The notes under the pieces were generated by a model, which had not been told where the DNA came from, ran no database searches, and worked only from the letters and a program-made list of their open reading frames with translations. Below, in pieces: positions 9,207 to 18,186 of a DNA stretch of 64,000 nt. Source of the stretch: Salinicola socius (GTDB lineage Bacteria > Pseudomonadota > Gammaproteobacteria > Pseudomonadales > Halomonadaceae); NCBI RefSeq assembly GCF_001937195.1, contig NZ_MSDO01000001.1, positions 1 to 64,000 on the forward strand. The letters are read 5' to 3'. Within the stretch, counting starts at the first letter, position 1; each line of letters opens with the position of its first letter. The translations under genes were made by a program, and so were the position numbers.

Positions 9207-9830
9207 ATGTCGTCAGCTATCAGCTCCGGTCGCCATCGCCTTCTCTGGCTGGCCGTGGGCTTCGTGGGCCTGCTGTGGCCGCTGGTGGTGCATTTTCTGC
9301 TGCCGCATTACGGGGCCTGGCCACTACTGATCGCGCTTGCCGCCATCGCCTGGTGGCGCCTGCCTGCGGGGCAGCGCCGCTGGGGCTGGGTTCTGCTGCC
9401 ACTGACCCTGGTGCTGATGGCCACCGACAGCGCGGAGCTCGGCCTTCGGCTGTGGCCGGTCGTGGTGAATCTCGCGCTACTGCTGGTCTTCGCCCACGGG
9501 CTGCGCCATCCGCCCACGCTGATCGAGCGTTTCGCCCGCCGCCAGGAGCCGGATCTGCCGCCCCACGCCGTGCGCTATACCCGTCGGGTCACCCAGGCCT
9601 GGTGCGTGTTCTTCGTGCTCAACGGCAGTGTCGCCCTGGCGACCGCGATCCATGCCGATCTCGATGTCTGGGCGTGGTACAACGGCGGGATCGTCTATGG
9701 GCTCATGCTCGCCATGTTCCTGGGCGAATGGTGTATTCGCCAACGGGTCAAACGTCGGGCGGAAGAACACCGGGACGGAGCCCTTCAGGGCGGTCATCAT
9801 GAAGAAAAGGCGCGTCATGACGTTTCGTGA
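9207..9830 (+). CDS. Aryl polyene cluster integral membrane protein (COG4648-like)
   Basis: A 207-residue inner-membrane protein with about five hydrophobic segments (roughly residues 13-32, 38-54, 64-80, 85-100 and 145-180), matching the small membrane protein normally found between the ACP and the ligase of APE clusters. Its biochemical role is not known to me. The ATG at 9207 is chosen because family-like sequence starts there and GGGGG lies just upstream. The 3' end overlaps the ligase gene by 14 bases. Confidence 0.8.
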   Translation: MSSAISSGRHRLLWLAVGFVGLLWPLVVHFLLPHYGAWPLLIALAAIAWWRLPAGQRRWGWVLLPLTLVLMATDSAELGLRLWPVVVNLALLLVFAHGLRHPPTLIERFARRQEPDLPPHAVRYTRRVTQAWCVFFVLNGSVALATAIHADLDVWAWYNGGIVYGLMLAMFLGEWCIRQRVKRRAEEHRDGALQGGHHEEKARHDVS

Positions 9831-11565
9831 ATTGACCGAACGCCCCTGGCGTCATCGTTCAGCGGCAGAGGTCTTTGCCTGGATCCCCCCGGCGGGCGCT
9901 GCGCCAGCACGCTGGTTCACCGTCGGCGAGTGGCACGCGCGAATCGGGGCGTGGCAGCAACATCTGCTCGACACACCCAACGAGAGCGGCATCTGGCGGC
10001 TCTTCGAGCCGGACCCGATCGAATTCAGCGCGGCCCTGATCGCAATCTGGGAACGCGGCGAGCGGGTCGTACTGCCGGCGGATAATCAGCCGGAGACACT
10101 GGCGAACCTGCGTGCTACGGGTGTCGCACTGGGAGCACCCCCCCCGGCGCATGAAGACGACGCGCCGACAGAACTGCCGAGTCGCCCCCCTCGCTGGTCC
10201 TCGCGGTCACTGCCCGACATCGCCGTTTCGCTCTACACCTCCGGCTCCAGCGGCGAGCCGCAGAGACTGGACAAGCGCTTCGATCAACTGGATGCCGAAC
10301 TCGCCACCCAGGCATCACTCTGGCCCCTTCGGTCGCAGCTGGTGGTCAGCCAGGTCAGTCATCAGCACATCTACGGGCTGCTGTTCTCGATTCTGCGTCC
10401 ACTGTGCGAGGCGAGCCCATTCGCGGCACAGACCTGCCGCTACCCGGAAACCCTGCGTACCTGGCTGCAGAGCAGCCGGACGGCGGGGCGTCGGATCATC
10501 CTCGTCAGCGCCCCACCCGCGCTGTCACGCCTGCCCGAGGCGCTCGACTGGAAACCGGTGAGCGCCGCGCTGGAGACGATCTACAGCTCCGGCGCGCCAC
10601 TCTCGAAAGGTGCCAGCGATCAGGTCCATGAGCTGCTCGGCAAGCCCGTTCACGAGGTCTACGGCAGCTCCGAGACCGGCGGCATCGCCTGGCGCATTCA
10701 ACGACACGGCCCGGACTGGATCGCCCTTCCCGGCGTCGACGTGCGCCATGACGAGGACAACCGCCTGTGGCTGCGCTCGCGCCATCTGGCGTCGCCGGAT
10801 CAGTGGCAGCGTCAGGCCGACAGGATCGCGCTGACAGAAGCCGGATTCGAGCTGCTGGGCCGAGCCGATCGCATCGTCAAGATCGGCGGCAAGCGGATCT
10901 CGCTGACAGCGATGGATCGGGCGCTTGCCACACTTCCGGGCGTCGAGCGAGCACGAACCTGGACACTGCAGCGGCGAGAACTGCGTCTGGCCGCGGTCAT
11001 CCAGCTGACGCCGGGCACGATGCCCCACGACCACCGCCACCATCGAGCCATGGTAAAACGGCTGCGACGGGCGCTTGCCGCGCATTTCGAAACGCCGGCG
11101 CTACCTCGTTACTGGCGCTTCGTGGATCACTGGCCCACCAACACCCAGGGCAAGTTGAGCGCCGAGATCCGCCAGCGTCTGTTCCGGGATCTGGAGGACC
11201 GACGCGCGCCGCGCTGGCTGGGCGAGCATCCGCACCAAAACGGCTGGAAGATCACGCTGGAAGTTCCGGAGCGCTGCGCTTTCGTCGATGGACACTTCGA
11301 CGGCCAGCCTGTGCTGCCAGGTATTGCCCTGGTGCAATGGGCGATGCAGCAGGCGCGCCGACTGTTCGCGCTGAGATCCGATTTTGCCGGGCTCGAACGC
11401 CTGCGATTTCCCCAGCCCCTGCTGCCCGGCGACCGCTTCGAGATGACGCTCGATCATCGTCACGGCGACGCGAACGAGAGCCTGCGCATCGACTGCGATA
11501 GCCAGCGCGGAAAGCACGTCACCGGGCGCATCGCCCTGGTGACCCGGCAAGAGTGGGAGAGGTAG
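9817..11565 (+). CDS. AMP-dependent acyl-ACP ligase fused to a FabZ-like hotdog dehydratase (aryl polyene)
   Basis: A 582-residue, two-domain protein. Residues 1 to about 460 are an ANL adenylating enzyme: LYTSGSSGEPQRLDK (139-153), YGSSETGG (282-289), GRADRIVKIGGKRI (348-361) and the catalytic Lys in NTQGKLS (K446). It probably activates the aryl starter acid for loading on ACP. Residues from about 475 to 582 are a hotdog domain with GHFDGQPVLPG (492-502). His493 is present, but the position 14 residues on, Glu in FabZ and in my recollection Asp in APE relatives, is Gln507. The start at 9817 has AAAAGG upstream; 9799 is an alternative. These functions are often on separate genes. Confidence 0.87.
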   Translation: MTFRELTERPWRHRSAAEVFAWIPPAGAAPARWFTVGEWHARIGAWQQHLLDTPNESGIWRLFEPDPIEFSAALIAIWERGERVVLPADNQPETLANLRATGVALGAPPPAHEDDAPTELPSRPPRWSSRSLPDIAVSLYTSGSSGEPQRLDKRFDQLDAELATQASLWPLRSQLVVSQVSHQHIYGLLFSILRPLCEASPFAAQTCRYPETLRTWLQSSRTAGRRIILVSAPPALSRLPEALDWKPVSAALETIYSSGAPLSKGASDQVHELLGKPVHEVYGSSETGGIAWRIQRHGPDWIALPGVDVRHDEDNRLWLRSRHLASPDQWQRQADRIALTEAGFELLGRADRIVKIGGKRISLTAMDRALATLPGVERARTWTLQRRELRLAAVIQLTPGTMPHDHRHHRAMVKRLRRALAAHFETPALPRYWRFVDHWPTNTQGKLSAEIRQRLFRDLEDRRAPRWLGEHPHQNGWKITLEVPERCAFVDGHFDGQPVLPGIALVQWAMQQARRLFALRSDFAGLERLRFPQPLLPGDRFEMTLDHRHGDANESLRIDCDSQRGKHVTGRIALVTRQEWER

Positions 11566-11568
11566 CGG

Positions 11569-12324
11569 ATGTCGAACGACAACAGCGCCCGTGTCGCGGT
11601 TCTGGTTCCCGTCTATAACCATGCCGAGGCCATCGGCCACACGCTGGAGCGGCTCCGGCTGCTGAGCCTGCCGTTCATTCTGGTCGACGACGGTAGCGAC
11701 GCGCACTGCGCCGAGGTGCTGGAAAACCTGGCCGAGTCGGACACGGTGGATCTGGTCAGGTTGCCGGTCAATCGTGGCAAGGGCGCCGCCGTGAGAGCCG
11801 GACTGGCGCGGGCTGCCGAGCGCGGGCTGACTCACGTGCTCCAGGTGGATGCCGACGGCCAGCACGAAGCCACCGACCTTCCTCCTTTCGTCGAGGGGCT
11901 TGGTGCCGACGACGAGGTGCTGAAGATCGGCTATCCACGTTTCGACGCCAGCGTGCCACGACATCGATTCTATTCCCGCTATATCACCCATTCGCTGGTG
12001 TGGCTGGCAACGCTCTCTTTCGATCTTCGCGATACCATGTGCGGGGTCAAGCTCTACCCGGTTTCCGCCGTCAATCGATTGGTCGCCGAACAACCCTGCG
12101 GCGACCGCATGGAGTTCGACAGCGAGCTACCGGTGCGCTGGCACTGGTGGGGGGGCGCCATCGCCAATCTGCCGGTACGGGTTCGCTATCCGATCGACGG
12201 CGTCTCCCATTTCAAGCTGTGGCGAGACAACGTTCTGCTCGCCCGCATGCATTTCCGTCTCGTGATCGGCATGTGCCGACGCCTTCCCCATCTCTTGAGC
12301 CGCCGCCAGGAAACGCTTTCATGA
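11569..12324 (+). CDS. Family 2 glycosyltransferase (aryl polyene cluster)
   Basis: A 251-residue GT2 enzyme with a GT-A fold: VLVPVYNHAEAI at the N-terminus, LVDDGSD (about 39-45), NRGKGAAVRAGL and the metal-binding DADGQHEATDL (about 92-102). There is no obvious transmembrane segment, unlike dolichol-phosphate mannose synthases with membrane tails. In APE clusters this gene is thought to help attach the polyene head group to a sugar or lipid anchor; that role is an inference. It lies 3 bases after the ligase gene with GAGAGG upstream, and overlaps the acyltransferase gene by 4 bases (ATGA). Confidence 0.88.
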   Translation: MSNDNSARVAVLVPVYNHAEAIGHTLERLRLLSLPFILVDDGSDAHCAEVLENLAESDTVDLVRLPVNRGKGAAVRAGLARAAERGLTHVLQVDADGQHEATDLPPFVEGLGADDEVLKIGYPRFDASVPRHRFYSRYITHSLVWLATLSFDLRDTMCGVKLYPVSAVNRLVAEQPCGDRMEFDSELPVRWHWWGGAIANLPVRVRYPIDGVSHFKLWRDNVLLARMHFRLVIGMCRRLPHLLSRRQETLS

Positions 12325-13334
12325 CACCGGTCAGCAGCAATCCCAATCACTGGTCGAGAATTCGCGAAACCGGCACTGCCCGTGGCGTCCGCACCATGGT
12401 CTGGATCCGCCGCAAACTGGGCCGTCTGCCGTTTCAGATCATGCTGACGCTGGTGATCGTCTACTACTATATCGCCCACGGTCTGCATCGACGTGCGTCC
12501 CATACCTACCTGACCCGGCTGTGGCAGCACCGGCATGGTCATGCACCCGGCCATCTGACCTGGCTGAGCCTGCGCCATTTCCGCAGTTTCGGACAGAGTC
12601 TGATGGACAAGATCGATGCCTGGAGCGGCATTCCACCGGCGCTCAGCTTCGAGGGCGACACGCGTGAGCGTTTTCGCCAGGCGGTCGTGGGTGGACGCGG
12701 GGGCATCATGCTCGTCTCCCATGTCGGCAACATGGAGATCTGTACCGCCATGAGCGACATGCAGGATGACTTCCAGGCGACACTGCTGATGCATACGCGT
12801 AACGCCAAGCAGTTCGACGAGGTACTGGCGCGCTCGACCCATCGCGAGAATCCGCCAGAGATCATCGAAGTCAGCGAGATCACGCCCTCGACGGCGATGC
12901 AGCTGGGTCGCAGAATTGCCGAGGGCGGCTTCGTCGTCATCGCCGCCGACCGGGTGCCGATCAGCGATAGCGGACGCGCCCGGACGCTGCCGTTTCTGGA
13001 CCATCCGGCACGATTCCCGGAAGGGCCATTCTGGCTGGCTGGCCTGCTGCGCTGCCCGATCTACACCATCGGCTGCTTCCGCGAAGCCACCAGCTACCGG
13101 ATCGATTTCGATCACTTCGACGACACCAGCGAACTGAGCCGACGGGATCGTGCGGCATGGATCGACAGCGCCATGCACCGCTATGTCGACTGGCTGACCC
13201 GTCAATGCGAGAAGACGCCGTTACAGTGGTTCAACTTCTTCCCCTTCTGGCTGGATTGCGATGACGCCCATGCCGACGCCGACCGCGATCAGCAACGCGA
13301 GAACGCCCCCGAAGATCGACACTCCGCCACCTGA
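12321..13334 (+). CDS. LpxL/HtrB-like lipid acyltransferase (aryl polyene cluster)
   Basis: A 337-residue inner-membrane acyltransferase of the lysophospholipid/lipid A late acyltransferase family. One N-terminal membrane segment (about 37-54) is followed by the catalytic HX4E motif in HVGNMEI (His134, Glu139) and by the later ADRVPISDSGRARTLPFL and FPEGPFWLA segments. It likely links the polyene or a fatty acid to the lipid anchor in the outer leaflet; the acceptor is unknown. It starts within the glycosyltransferase stop (ATGA). Confidence 0.87.
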   Translation: MTPVSSNPNHWSRIRETGTARGVRTMVWIRRKLGRLPFQIMLTLVIVYYYIAHGLHRRASHTYLTRLWQHRHGHAPGHLTWLSLRHFRSFGQSLMDKIDAWSGIPPALSFEGDTRERFRQAVVGGRGGIMLVSHVGNMEICTAMSDMQDDFQATLLMHTRNAKQFDEVLARSTHRENPPEIIEVSEITPSTAMQLGRRIAEGGFVVIAADRVPISDSGRARTLPFLDHPARFPEGPFWLAGLLRCPIYTIGCFREATSYRIDFDHFDDTSELSRRDRAAWIDSAMHRYVDWLTRQCEKTPLQWFNFFPFWLDCDDAHADADRDQQRENAPEDRHSAT

Positions 13335-13372
13335 CCCCCGGCCACACAGACATCAAACCGAAGGATTCGAAC

Positions 13373-13930
13373 ATGCCGCTTCGTCGATGGTTGATTACGC
13401 TCCTGGTGCTGGTGCTGGTGCCAATAAGCGCCCAGGCTTTCGATCTGGACGATCTGCAACGTCAGCTCGCCGCTACGCCGTCGGTGGCGGGCCGCTTCGA
13501 ACAGCAGCGCGAACTGGCGGATCTCGACAGCTCGTTGACCAGTACCGGCACCTTCGTCTTCGAGCGCGGCAAGCGCGTCGTCTGGGAGCTGAAAACGCCG
13601 GTTCAGGAGCGCATCGAACTGACGCCCCAGGCCATCACCGATGGCAGCGGCGAGACTGCGCCGCCGGGCGGCGAACAGGTCGCCCAGCTGTTTCTGCAAC
13701 TGCTGGAAGGCGACTGGCAGGCGCTGGAATCCCGCTTCACGCTGCAACTGTCCGGCGATCAGGACGCCTGGCAGGTCGCGCTGAGGCCAAAAGAGGCGGC
13801 ACTGCGTGAGCGCATCGCCGGAATCACCCTTCAGGGGGACCGCACCATCGATCATCTCGACATGCGCACGCCCGATGGTGACCGGCTCAAGGTTCGTCTG
13901 TTCGACCAGCACCCGCTGAACGGCGCATGA
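13373..13930 (+). CDS. LolA-like periplasmic carrier protein (aryl polyene cluster)
   Basis: A 185-residue secreted protein related to the outer-membrane lipoprotein carrier LolA. A Sec signal peptide (residues 1-22, cleavage after AQA) precedes a beta-rich domain that starts FDLDDLQRQLAATPSVAGRFEQQRELADL, the LolA-type opening. AAGGA precedes the ATG. Its cluster position suggests it shuttles the hydrophobic polyene lipid across the periplasm after the MMPL exporter; this is inferred from LolA homology. It overlaps the exporter gene by 4 bases. Confidence 0.88.
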   Translation: MPLRRWLITLLVLVLVPISAQAFDLDDLQRQLAATPSVAGRFEQQRELADLDSSLTSTGTFVFERGKRVVWELKTPVQERIELTPQAITDGSGETAPPGGEQVAQLFLQLLEGDWQALESRFTLQLSGDQDAWQVALRPKEAALRERIAGITLQGDRTIDHLDMRTPDGDRLKVRLFDQHPLNGA

Positions 13931-16257
13931 CCCGCGCCAACTATCACCGCCTGGGCTGGCTCTGGTTCGCGGTACTGACACTCTGCACCCTCTGGCTGGG
14001 CTGGATGCTACGTCAGGGACTGCCCGCGGATACCGATCTGACCGCCCTGCTGCCCGCCGATCGGCAGGCGCCGCTGGTCGAAAGGGCGGATCGCGAACTG
14101 GGGCGCGGTTTCGAGAATCGCTTTCTGCTGCTGCTCGGTGACGACGATCGCGTCGCGACGACCCAGGCACTGGGGAAATCGCTGCAGACGCTGGTCGACG
14201 AAGGCCAGCTTGCCGCGATCGACTGGCGCGAGCTGGATCTGGCCGACGCCGATCCGCACGGCTGGATGGGGCCGTGGCGCTATCGGCTGCTGACGCCGCA
14301 ATGGCAGCAGACCCTCGATGACGGCGATGGCCGCACCCTGGTCGAGCCGGCGCTGCGCCGACTGTTCTCGCCGACGGCCCGTCCGGATCCCGTCGCCGAC
14401 CCTTTCGGCCTGCTGGATGTCTGGCTTTCGCGGCTGCCACAGAGCCCGATTGGCGCCGCCGATGGCCTGTTGACACTGGATACCGGCGATCAGCCCGATG
14501 GCCGGCAGTGGAGCGTGCTGATCGGCGAGCTCAAGGGTTCCCCCTACGATCTACCGATGCAGAATGCCCTGCACAGCACGCTTGCGCAGTTTCAGCAGCA
14601 GCATCCCGAGGCCGAACTGCTGCGCTCCGGTCTGGTCTTTCACGCCGCCGCCGGCGCCCGTCAGGCCAAACACGAGATGTCGACCATCGGCGCCGCGTCT
14701 CTGCTCGGGGTGCTGTTGATCATCGCGTTCGTGTTCCGCTCGCCCCGAGTGTTGCTGCAACTGATGGTCCCGCTGCTGGCCGGATCGCTGTTCGCGTTGA
14801 CCCTGACCCTGGGGCTGTTCGGCCGGCTCCACCTGCTGACGCTGGCCTTCGGTGCCAGCCTGATCGGCATTGCCATCGACTACGTGCTGCACCTGCAGTG
14901 CGATCGCGCCATCGCGGGCCGGGGATTTCGCCTGCGCCGGCTGCTGCCGAGCCTCGTCCTGGGGCTGATCTCGAGCGTCATCGCTTACGTGGCCCAGGCA
15001 CTGACGCCGATGCCGGGATTACGCCAGATGGCCGCGTTCGCCGCGTTCGGACTGATCGGAGCCTGGCTCACCGTGGTGCTGTGGCTGCCTCGCTTCACGC
15101 TGCACGCCAGCCCGTTTACCGACCGCCTGGCCACCCGATGGTGGCGTCTGTGTCAGCCACGCTGGCAGCTACCGCCGTGGCTCGCCTTGATCGGCGCGAT
15201 CGCGCTGGTGATCGTCTGCGCCGTGCGCCTGACCAGCGACGACAGCCTGGAACTGCTCAATCCTTCGCCAGCGGCGCTGATGCAGGACGAGCAGCGCGTA
15301 CAACAGCTGCTCGACCGCGATACCGGTAGCCGCTATTTTCTGGTTCAGGCCGAGAACACCCAGGCGCTGCTGGCCCGGCTCGACGCACTGGATGCCGAGC
15401 TCGACCGGGCCATCGCCGACGGACTCCAGATCGAGTACCAGTCGCTGGCCGGCTCGGTACCGACGATGGCCGAGCAGCAGGCCAATCTGGCAAGGGTGGG
15501 CAAGCTCTATGGCGCGCCGCTGGATGACCTCGTCCAACGCGCCGGGCTGCCGGCCGAAGTCGCCCGGAAAGCCAGAGCCCAGCTCGGGAAGTCGCCGCCC
15601 TTGACTCTCGATGACTGGCTCGGCACACCATTGGGAAAGCTTCAGCAGCGGCTATGGTTGGGCCGGACGCCGGAAGGCGGTGTCGCGGCGACGGTGGTCA
15701 TCTCCGGTGCCCGGGGCGCCGCACCCGACAAGGTCCTGCGCGACCTGGCCGGCGCGCAGGCCGGCGTCGAATATGTCGATCGCGTCGAACGGATCGGCGC
15801 CCTGCTCGGCGAGTTGCGCCGCCATACCGCGGTATGGGTTCTGGCGGCGATGACACTGATGACACTGGCACTGATAGGGCGCTACCGCCGCCACGCCTGG
15901 CGCGTCATCGTGCCACCCTTCGGCGCCACCCTGATCGTGCTGGCCTCGTTTGCCCTCGCTGGCGTCCCGCTCAACATTTTCAACCAACTGGGGCTGCTGC
16001 TGGTATTGGGGATCGGACTGGATGCCGGTATCTTCAACGTGGAGCACGCCAGGAAGCCGTCGGCCTGGCTCGCGATCACGCTGTCGACGCTCACCAGCCT
16101 GCTGGCGTTCGGCATGCTCGCCTTCAGCGCCACGCCCGCGCTGCACTATCTGGGTCTGACCTGCCTGATCGGTCTGGCCAGCGTATGGATGCTGGTTCCC
16201 TGGGTAAGACCAGTCGATCCCAACCGGACGCAACGACAGGAGATCGAACATGAGTGA
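13927..16257 (+). CDS. MMPL/RND family exporter (aryl polyene cluster)
   Basis: A 776-residue inner-membrane transporter of the MMPL branch of the RND superfamily. One N-terminal helix (about 9-28) is followed by a large periplasmic domain (30-235), a block of about five helices (245-390), a second periplasmic domain (430-630) and a second helix block (635-770). The repeated arrangement is typical of RND permeases. In APE clusters it is the presumed pump for the polyene lipid, handing it to the LolA-like protein. It overlaps the next gene by 8 bases. Confidence 0.9.
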   Translation: MTRANYHRLGWLWFAVLTLCTLWLGWMLRQGLPADTDLTALLPADRQAPLVERADRELGRGFENRFLLLLGDDDRVATTQALGKSLQTLVDEGQLAAIDWRELDLADADPHGWMGPWRYRLLTPQWQQTLDDGDGRTLVEPALRRLFSPTARPDPVADPFGLLDVWLSRLPQSPIGAADGLLTLDTGDQPDGRQWSVLIGELKGSPYDLPMQNALHSTLAQFQQQHPEAELLRSGLVFHAAAGARQAKHEMSTIGAASLLGVLLIIAFVFRSPRVLLQLMVPLLAGSLFALTLTLGLFGRLHLLTLAFGASLIGIAIDYVLHLQCDRAIAGRGFRLRRLLPSLVLGLISSVIAYVAQALTPMPGLRQMAAFAAFGLIGAWLTVVLWLPRFTLHASPFTDRLATRWWRLCQPRWQLPPWLALIGAIALVIVCAVRLTSDDSLELLNPSPAALMQDEQRVQQLLDRDTGSRYFLVQAENTQALLARLDALDAELDRAIADGLQIEYQSLAGSVPTMAEQQANLARVGKLYGAPLDDLVQRAGLPAEVARKARAQLGKSPPLTLDDWLGTPLGKLQQRLWLGRTPEGGVAATVVISGARGAAPDKVLRDLAGAQAGVEYVDRVERIGALLGELRRHTAVWVLAAMTLMTLALIGRYRRHAWRVIVPPFGATLIVLASFALAGVPLNIFNQLGLLLVLGIGLDAGIFNVEHARKPSAWLAITLSTLTSLLAFGMLAFSATPALHYLGLTCLIGLASVWMLVPWVRPVDPNRTQRQEIEHE

Positions 16258-17548
16258 AGTCGACCACGATGTCATCGTCATCGGCGCCGGGCCGGCCGGT
16301 GCGACGGCTGCCGCTCGTCTGACGGCGGCCGGGCGGGACGTACTGGTGGTCGAGCGCAGCCATTTTCCACGCTTTTCCATCGGCGAGAGTCTGCTGCCGC
16401 AGTGCATGATCCATCTCGAGGAGGCCTGCCTGCTGGACGCTGTCATGGCCGCCGACTACCAGCCCAAGAATGGCGCCGCATTCACCCGCAACGGTGAAGA
16501 GACGGCAATCGATTTCCGCGAGAAATATACGCCCGGCTGGGGCACGACTTTCCAGGTCGAACGCGCCGACTTCGATCAGCGGCTGATCGAAGGTGCCCGC
16601 GACCAGGGCGCGAAGGTCGAATTCGGCGTTACCGTCACCGCCTTTCGCCCCGACGAGCGCTGTCCGCAGGTCGATCTCGTCGATGAATCCGGCGATGTCC
16701 GTACGCTGACGGCCCGCTTCGTGCTCGACGCCAGCGGCTATGGGCGTGTCCTGGCCCGACTCGAGAATCTCGAGCGCGATGCGCGCCAGGACCCTCGCAC
16801 GGCGCTATTCACCCATGTCGAAGCCTGCCCGGTGGAACCAGGCCACGATCGCGAAAAGATTCTGATTGGTGTCCATCCTGAAGATCCCGGCATCTGGTAT
16901 TGGCTGATTCCGTTTCGAAATCAGCGCGCCTCGGTGGGCATGGTCGGCCAAACCGATCGCATCCATGCCCATGGCGCCACTCCGGCAGCGCGATGGCAAG
17001 CGCTGATCGATGCCGAACCCCGCTTCCGCCAGCTTCTCAATGGGGCCCGCCCGACCCGGCCGGTGGGCGAGCTATGCGGTTATTCCGCCGATGTGACGCA
17101 GCTGCATGGCCCCGGCTATGCGCTGCTGGGCAACGCCGGGGAGTTTCTGGATCCCGTATTCTCCTCCGGTGTCACCATCGCCCTGCGCTCGGCCAGCCTC
17201 GCCGCACCGTTGGTGGAACGGCAATTGGCGGGGGGAGACACCGACTGGCACGCCGAGTTCGAGGCTCCGCTGCGCGAAGGTGTCGAGACGTTCCGTGCCT
17301 TTGTCGATGCCTGGTACGACGGTCGCCTGCAGACGATCATCTTTCATGCCGATGCGCCGAGCGACATCAAGGCCCGCATCAGCGCGATCCTGGCAGGGTA
17401 CGCATGGGACCGAAGCAATCCGTTTGCCAGTGCCTCGCGCCGCCATATCGACACCCTGGCGGCGATCTGCGAGATGCGGACAGCCGCATCGAACCATTCC
17501 GGAACCGACGACCCCGATACCGACCTGCCCGCGGAGAGCCGATCGTGA
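16250..17548 (+). CDS. FAD-dependent oxidoreductase, halogenase/geranylgeranyl reductase-like (aryl polyene cluster)
   Basis: A 432-residue flavoprotein with an N-terminal Rossmann loop, [15 protein letters not shown] (about 9-23), a VVERSHFPRFSIGESLLP segment (about 35-52) and the second FAD motif YALLGNAGEFLDPVFSSG (about 288-305). It resembles flavin-dependent halogenase and geranylgeranyl reductase families. The tryptophan-halogenase WxWxIP motif is not evident (a WYWLIPF segment occurs), so halogenation should not be assumed. AGGAGA lies before the ATG. APE clusters routinely carry such a gene; its reaction is not settled as far as I know. Confidence 0.85.
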   Translation: MSEVDHDVIVIGAGPAGATAAARLTAAGRDVLVVERSHFPRFSIGESLLPQCMIHLEEACLLDAVMAADYQPKNGAAFTRNGEETAIDFREKYTPGWGTTFQVERADFDQRLIEGARDQGAKVEFGVTVTAFRPDERCPQVDLVDESGDVRTLTARFVLDASGYGRVLARLENLERDARQDPRTALFTHVEACPVEPGHDREKILIGVHPEDPGIWYWLIPFRNQRASVGMVGQTDRIHAHGATPAARWQALIDAEPRFRQLLNGARPTRPVGELCGYSADVTQLHGPGYALLGNAGEFLDPVFSSGVTIALRSASLAAPLVERQLAGGDTDWHAEFEAPLREGVETFRAFVDAWYDGRLQTIIFHADAPSDIKARISAILAGYAWDRSNPFASASRRHIDTLAAICEMRTAASNHSGTDDPDTDLPAESRS

Positions 17549-18186
17549 TGCGCCAGTTGTCTCCCCGCCTGCTGGCGTGCTGTCTGATGCCCTGGCTGGC
17601 ACTGATGCTGGCCGCCTGCAGCCTGACGCCACCGGCCTCGCCGTCGCCGACGCTGGCCGCGGCGACGACGTCCGATACCTTGAAGAGTCAGCTGACGTTT
17701 CAGCCCGAGGATGGCGACGCCCGCACGCTGATCGCATTCATCCGAATCACGCCGGAGCAGCTGCGCGCCGTGCTGATCACGCCTTATGGCCAACGGCTGA
17801 CGACACTGATTCGAGATGCCGATGGCGCACGCTTCGAAGCCGGGGATGCGCCGGGAGAATCGCCTCTGCCGATACCCCCAGCGTGGCTGGCGTCGCGTCT
17901 GGAATGGAGCCTGTGGCCACTGGACGCCCTGCGGCAGTCCTTTTCCGGTAGCGCCTGGCAGGTCGTCGACAGCGCCGCGAGTCGCGACATCCGCTACCGC
18001 GGCAAACTCGCCGCGCGCATCACGCCGGTGCCGGACCGCGATCACCCCACCACGCTGGTGCTGGATGATCGGCAGGGCAACTACCAACTGACGATCGCTC
18101 CCATGCAAGACGCCAACGAGAAGCAGAACAACGAGCAGCAGAGCGACGAACAGGACAACGAAGAACAGGAGAATGCCGAGCCATGA
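17548..18186 (+). CDS. DUF3261 family lipoprotein (aryl polyene cluster)
   Basis: A 212-residue predicted lipoprotein with a lipobox LAAC (Cys24) after a hydrophobic signal segment. The central region (about 45-185) resembles the DUF3261 proteins that accompany APE exporters and may form an outer-membrane receptor for the polyene lipid, as LolB does for lipoproteins; that role is an inference. The last 25 residues are low-complexity, almost all Asn, Gln, Glu and Asp. The ATG shares one base with the preceding stop (TGATG) and the 3' end overlaps the ketosynthase by 4 bases. Confidence 0.8.
   Translation: MRQLSPRLLACCLMPWLALMLAACSLTPPASPSPTLAAATTSDTLKSQLTFQPEDGDARTLIAFIRITPEQLRAVLITPYGQRLTTLIRDADGARFEAGDAPGESPLPIPPAWLASRLEWSLWPLDALRQSFSGSAWQVVDSAASRDIRYRGKLAARITPVPDRDHPTTLVLDDRQGNYQLTIAPMQDANEKQNNEQQSDEQDNEEQENAEP

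Noticed and set aside
16250-17548. Calling the flavoprotein a tryptophan halogenase
   Set aside because: The typical WxWxIP halogenase motif is not clearly present, and APE clusters carry such flavoproteins without known halogenation.
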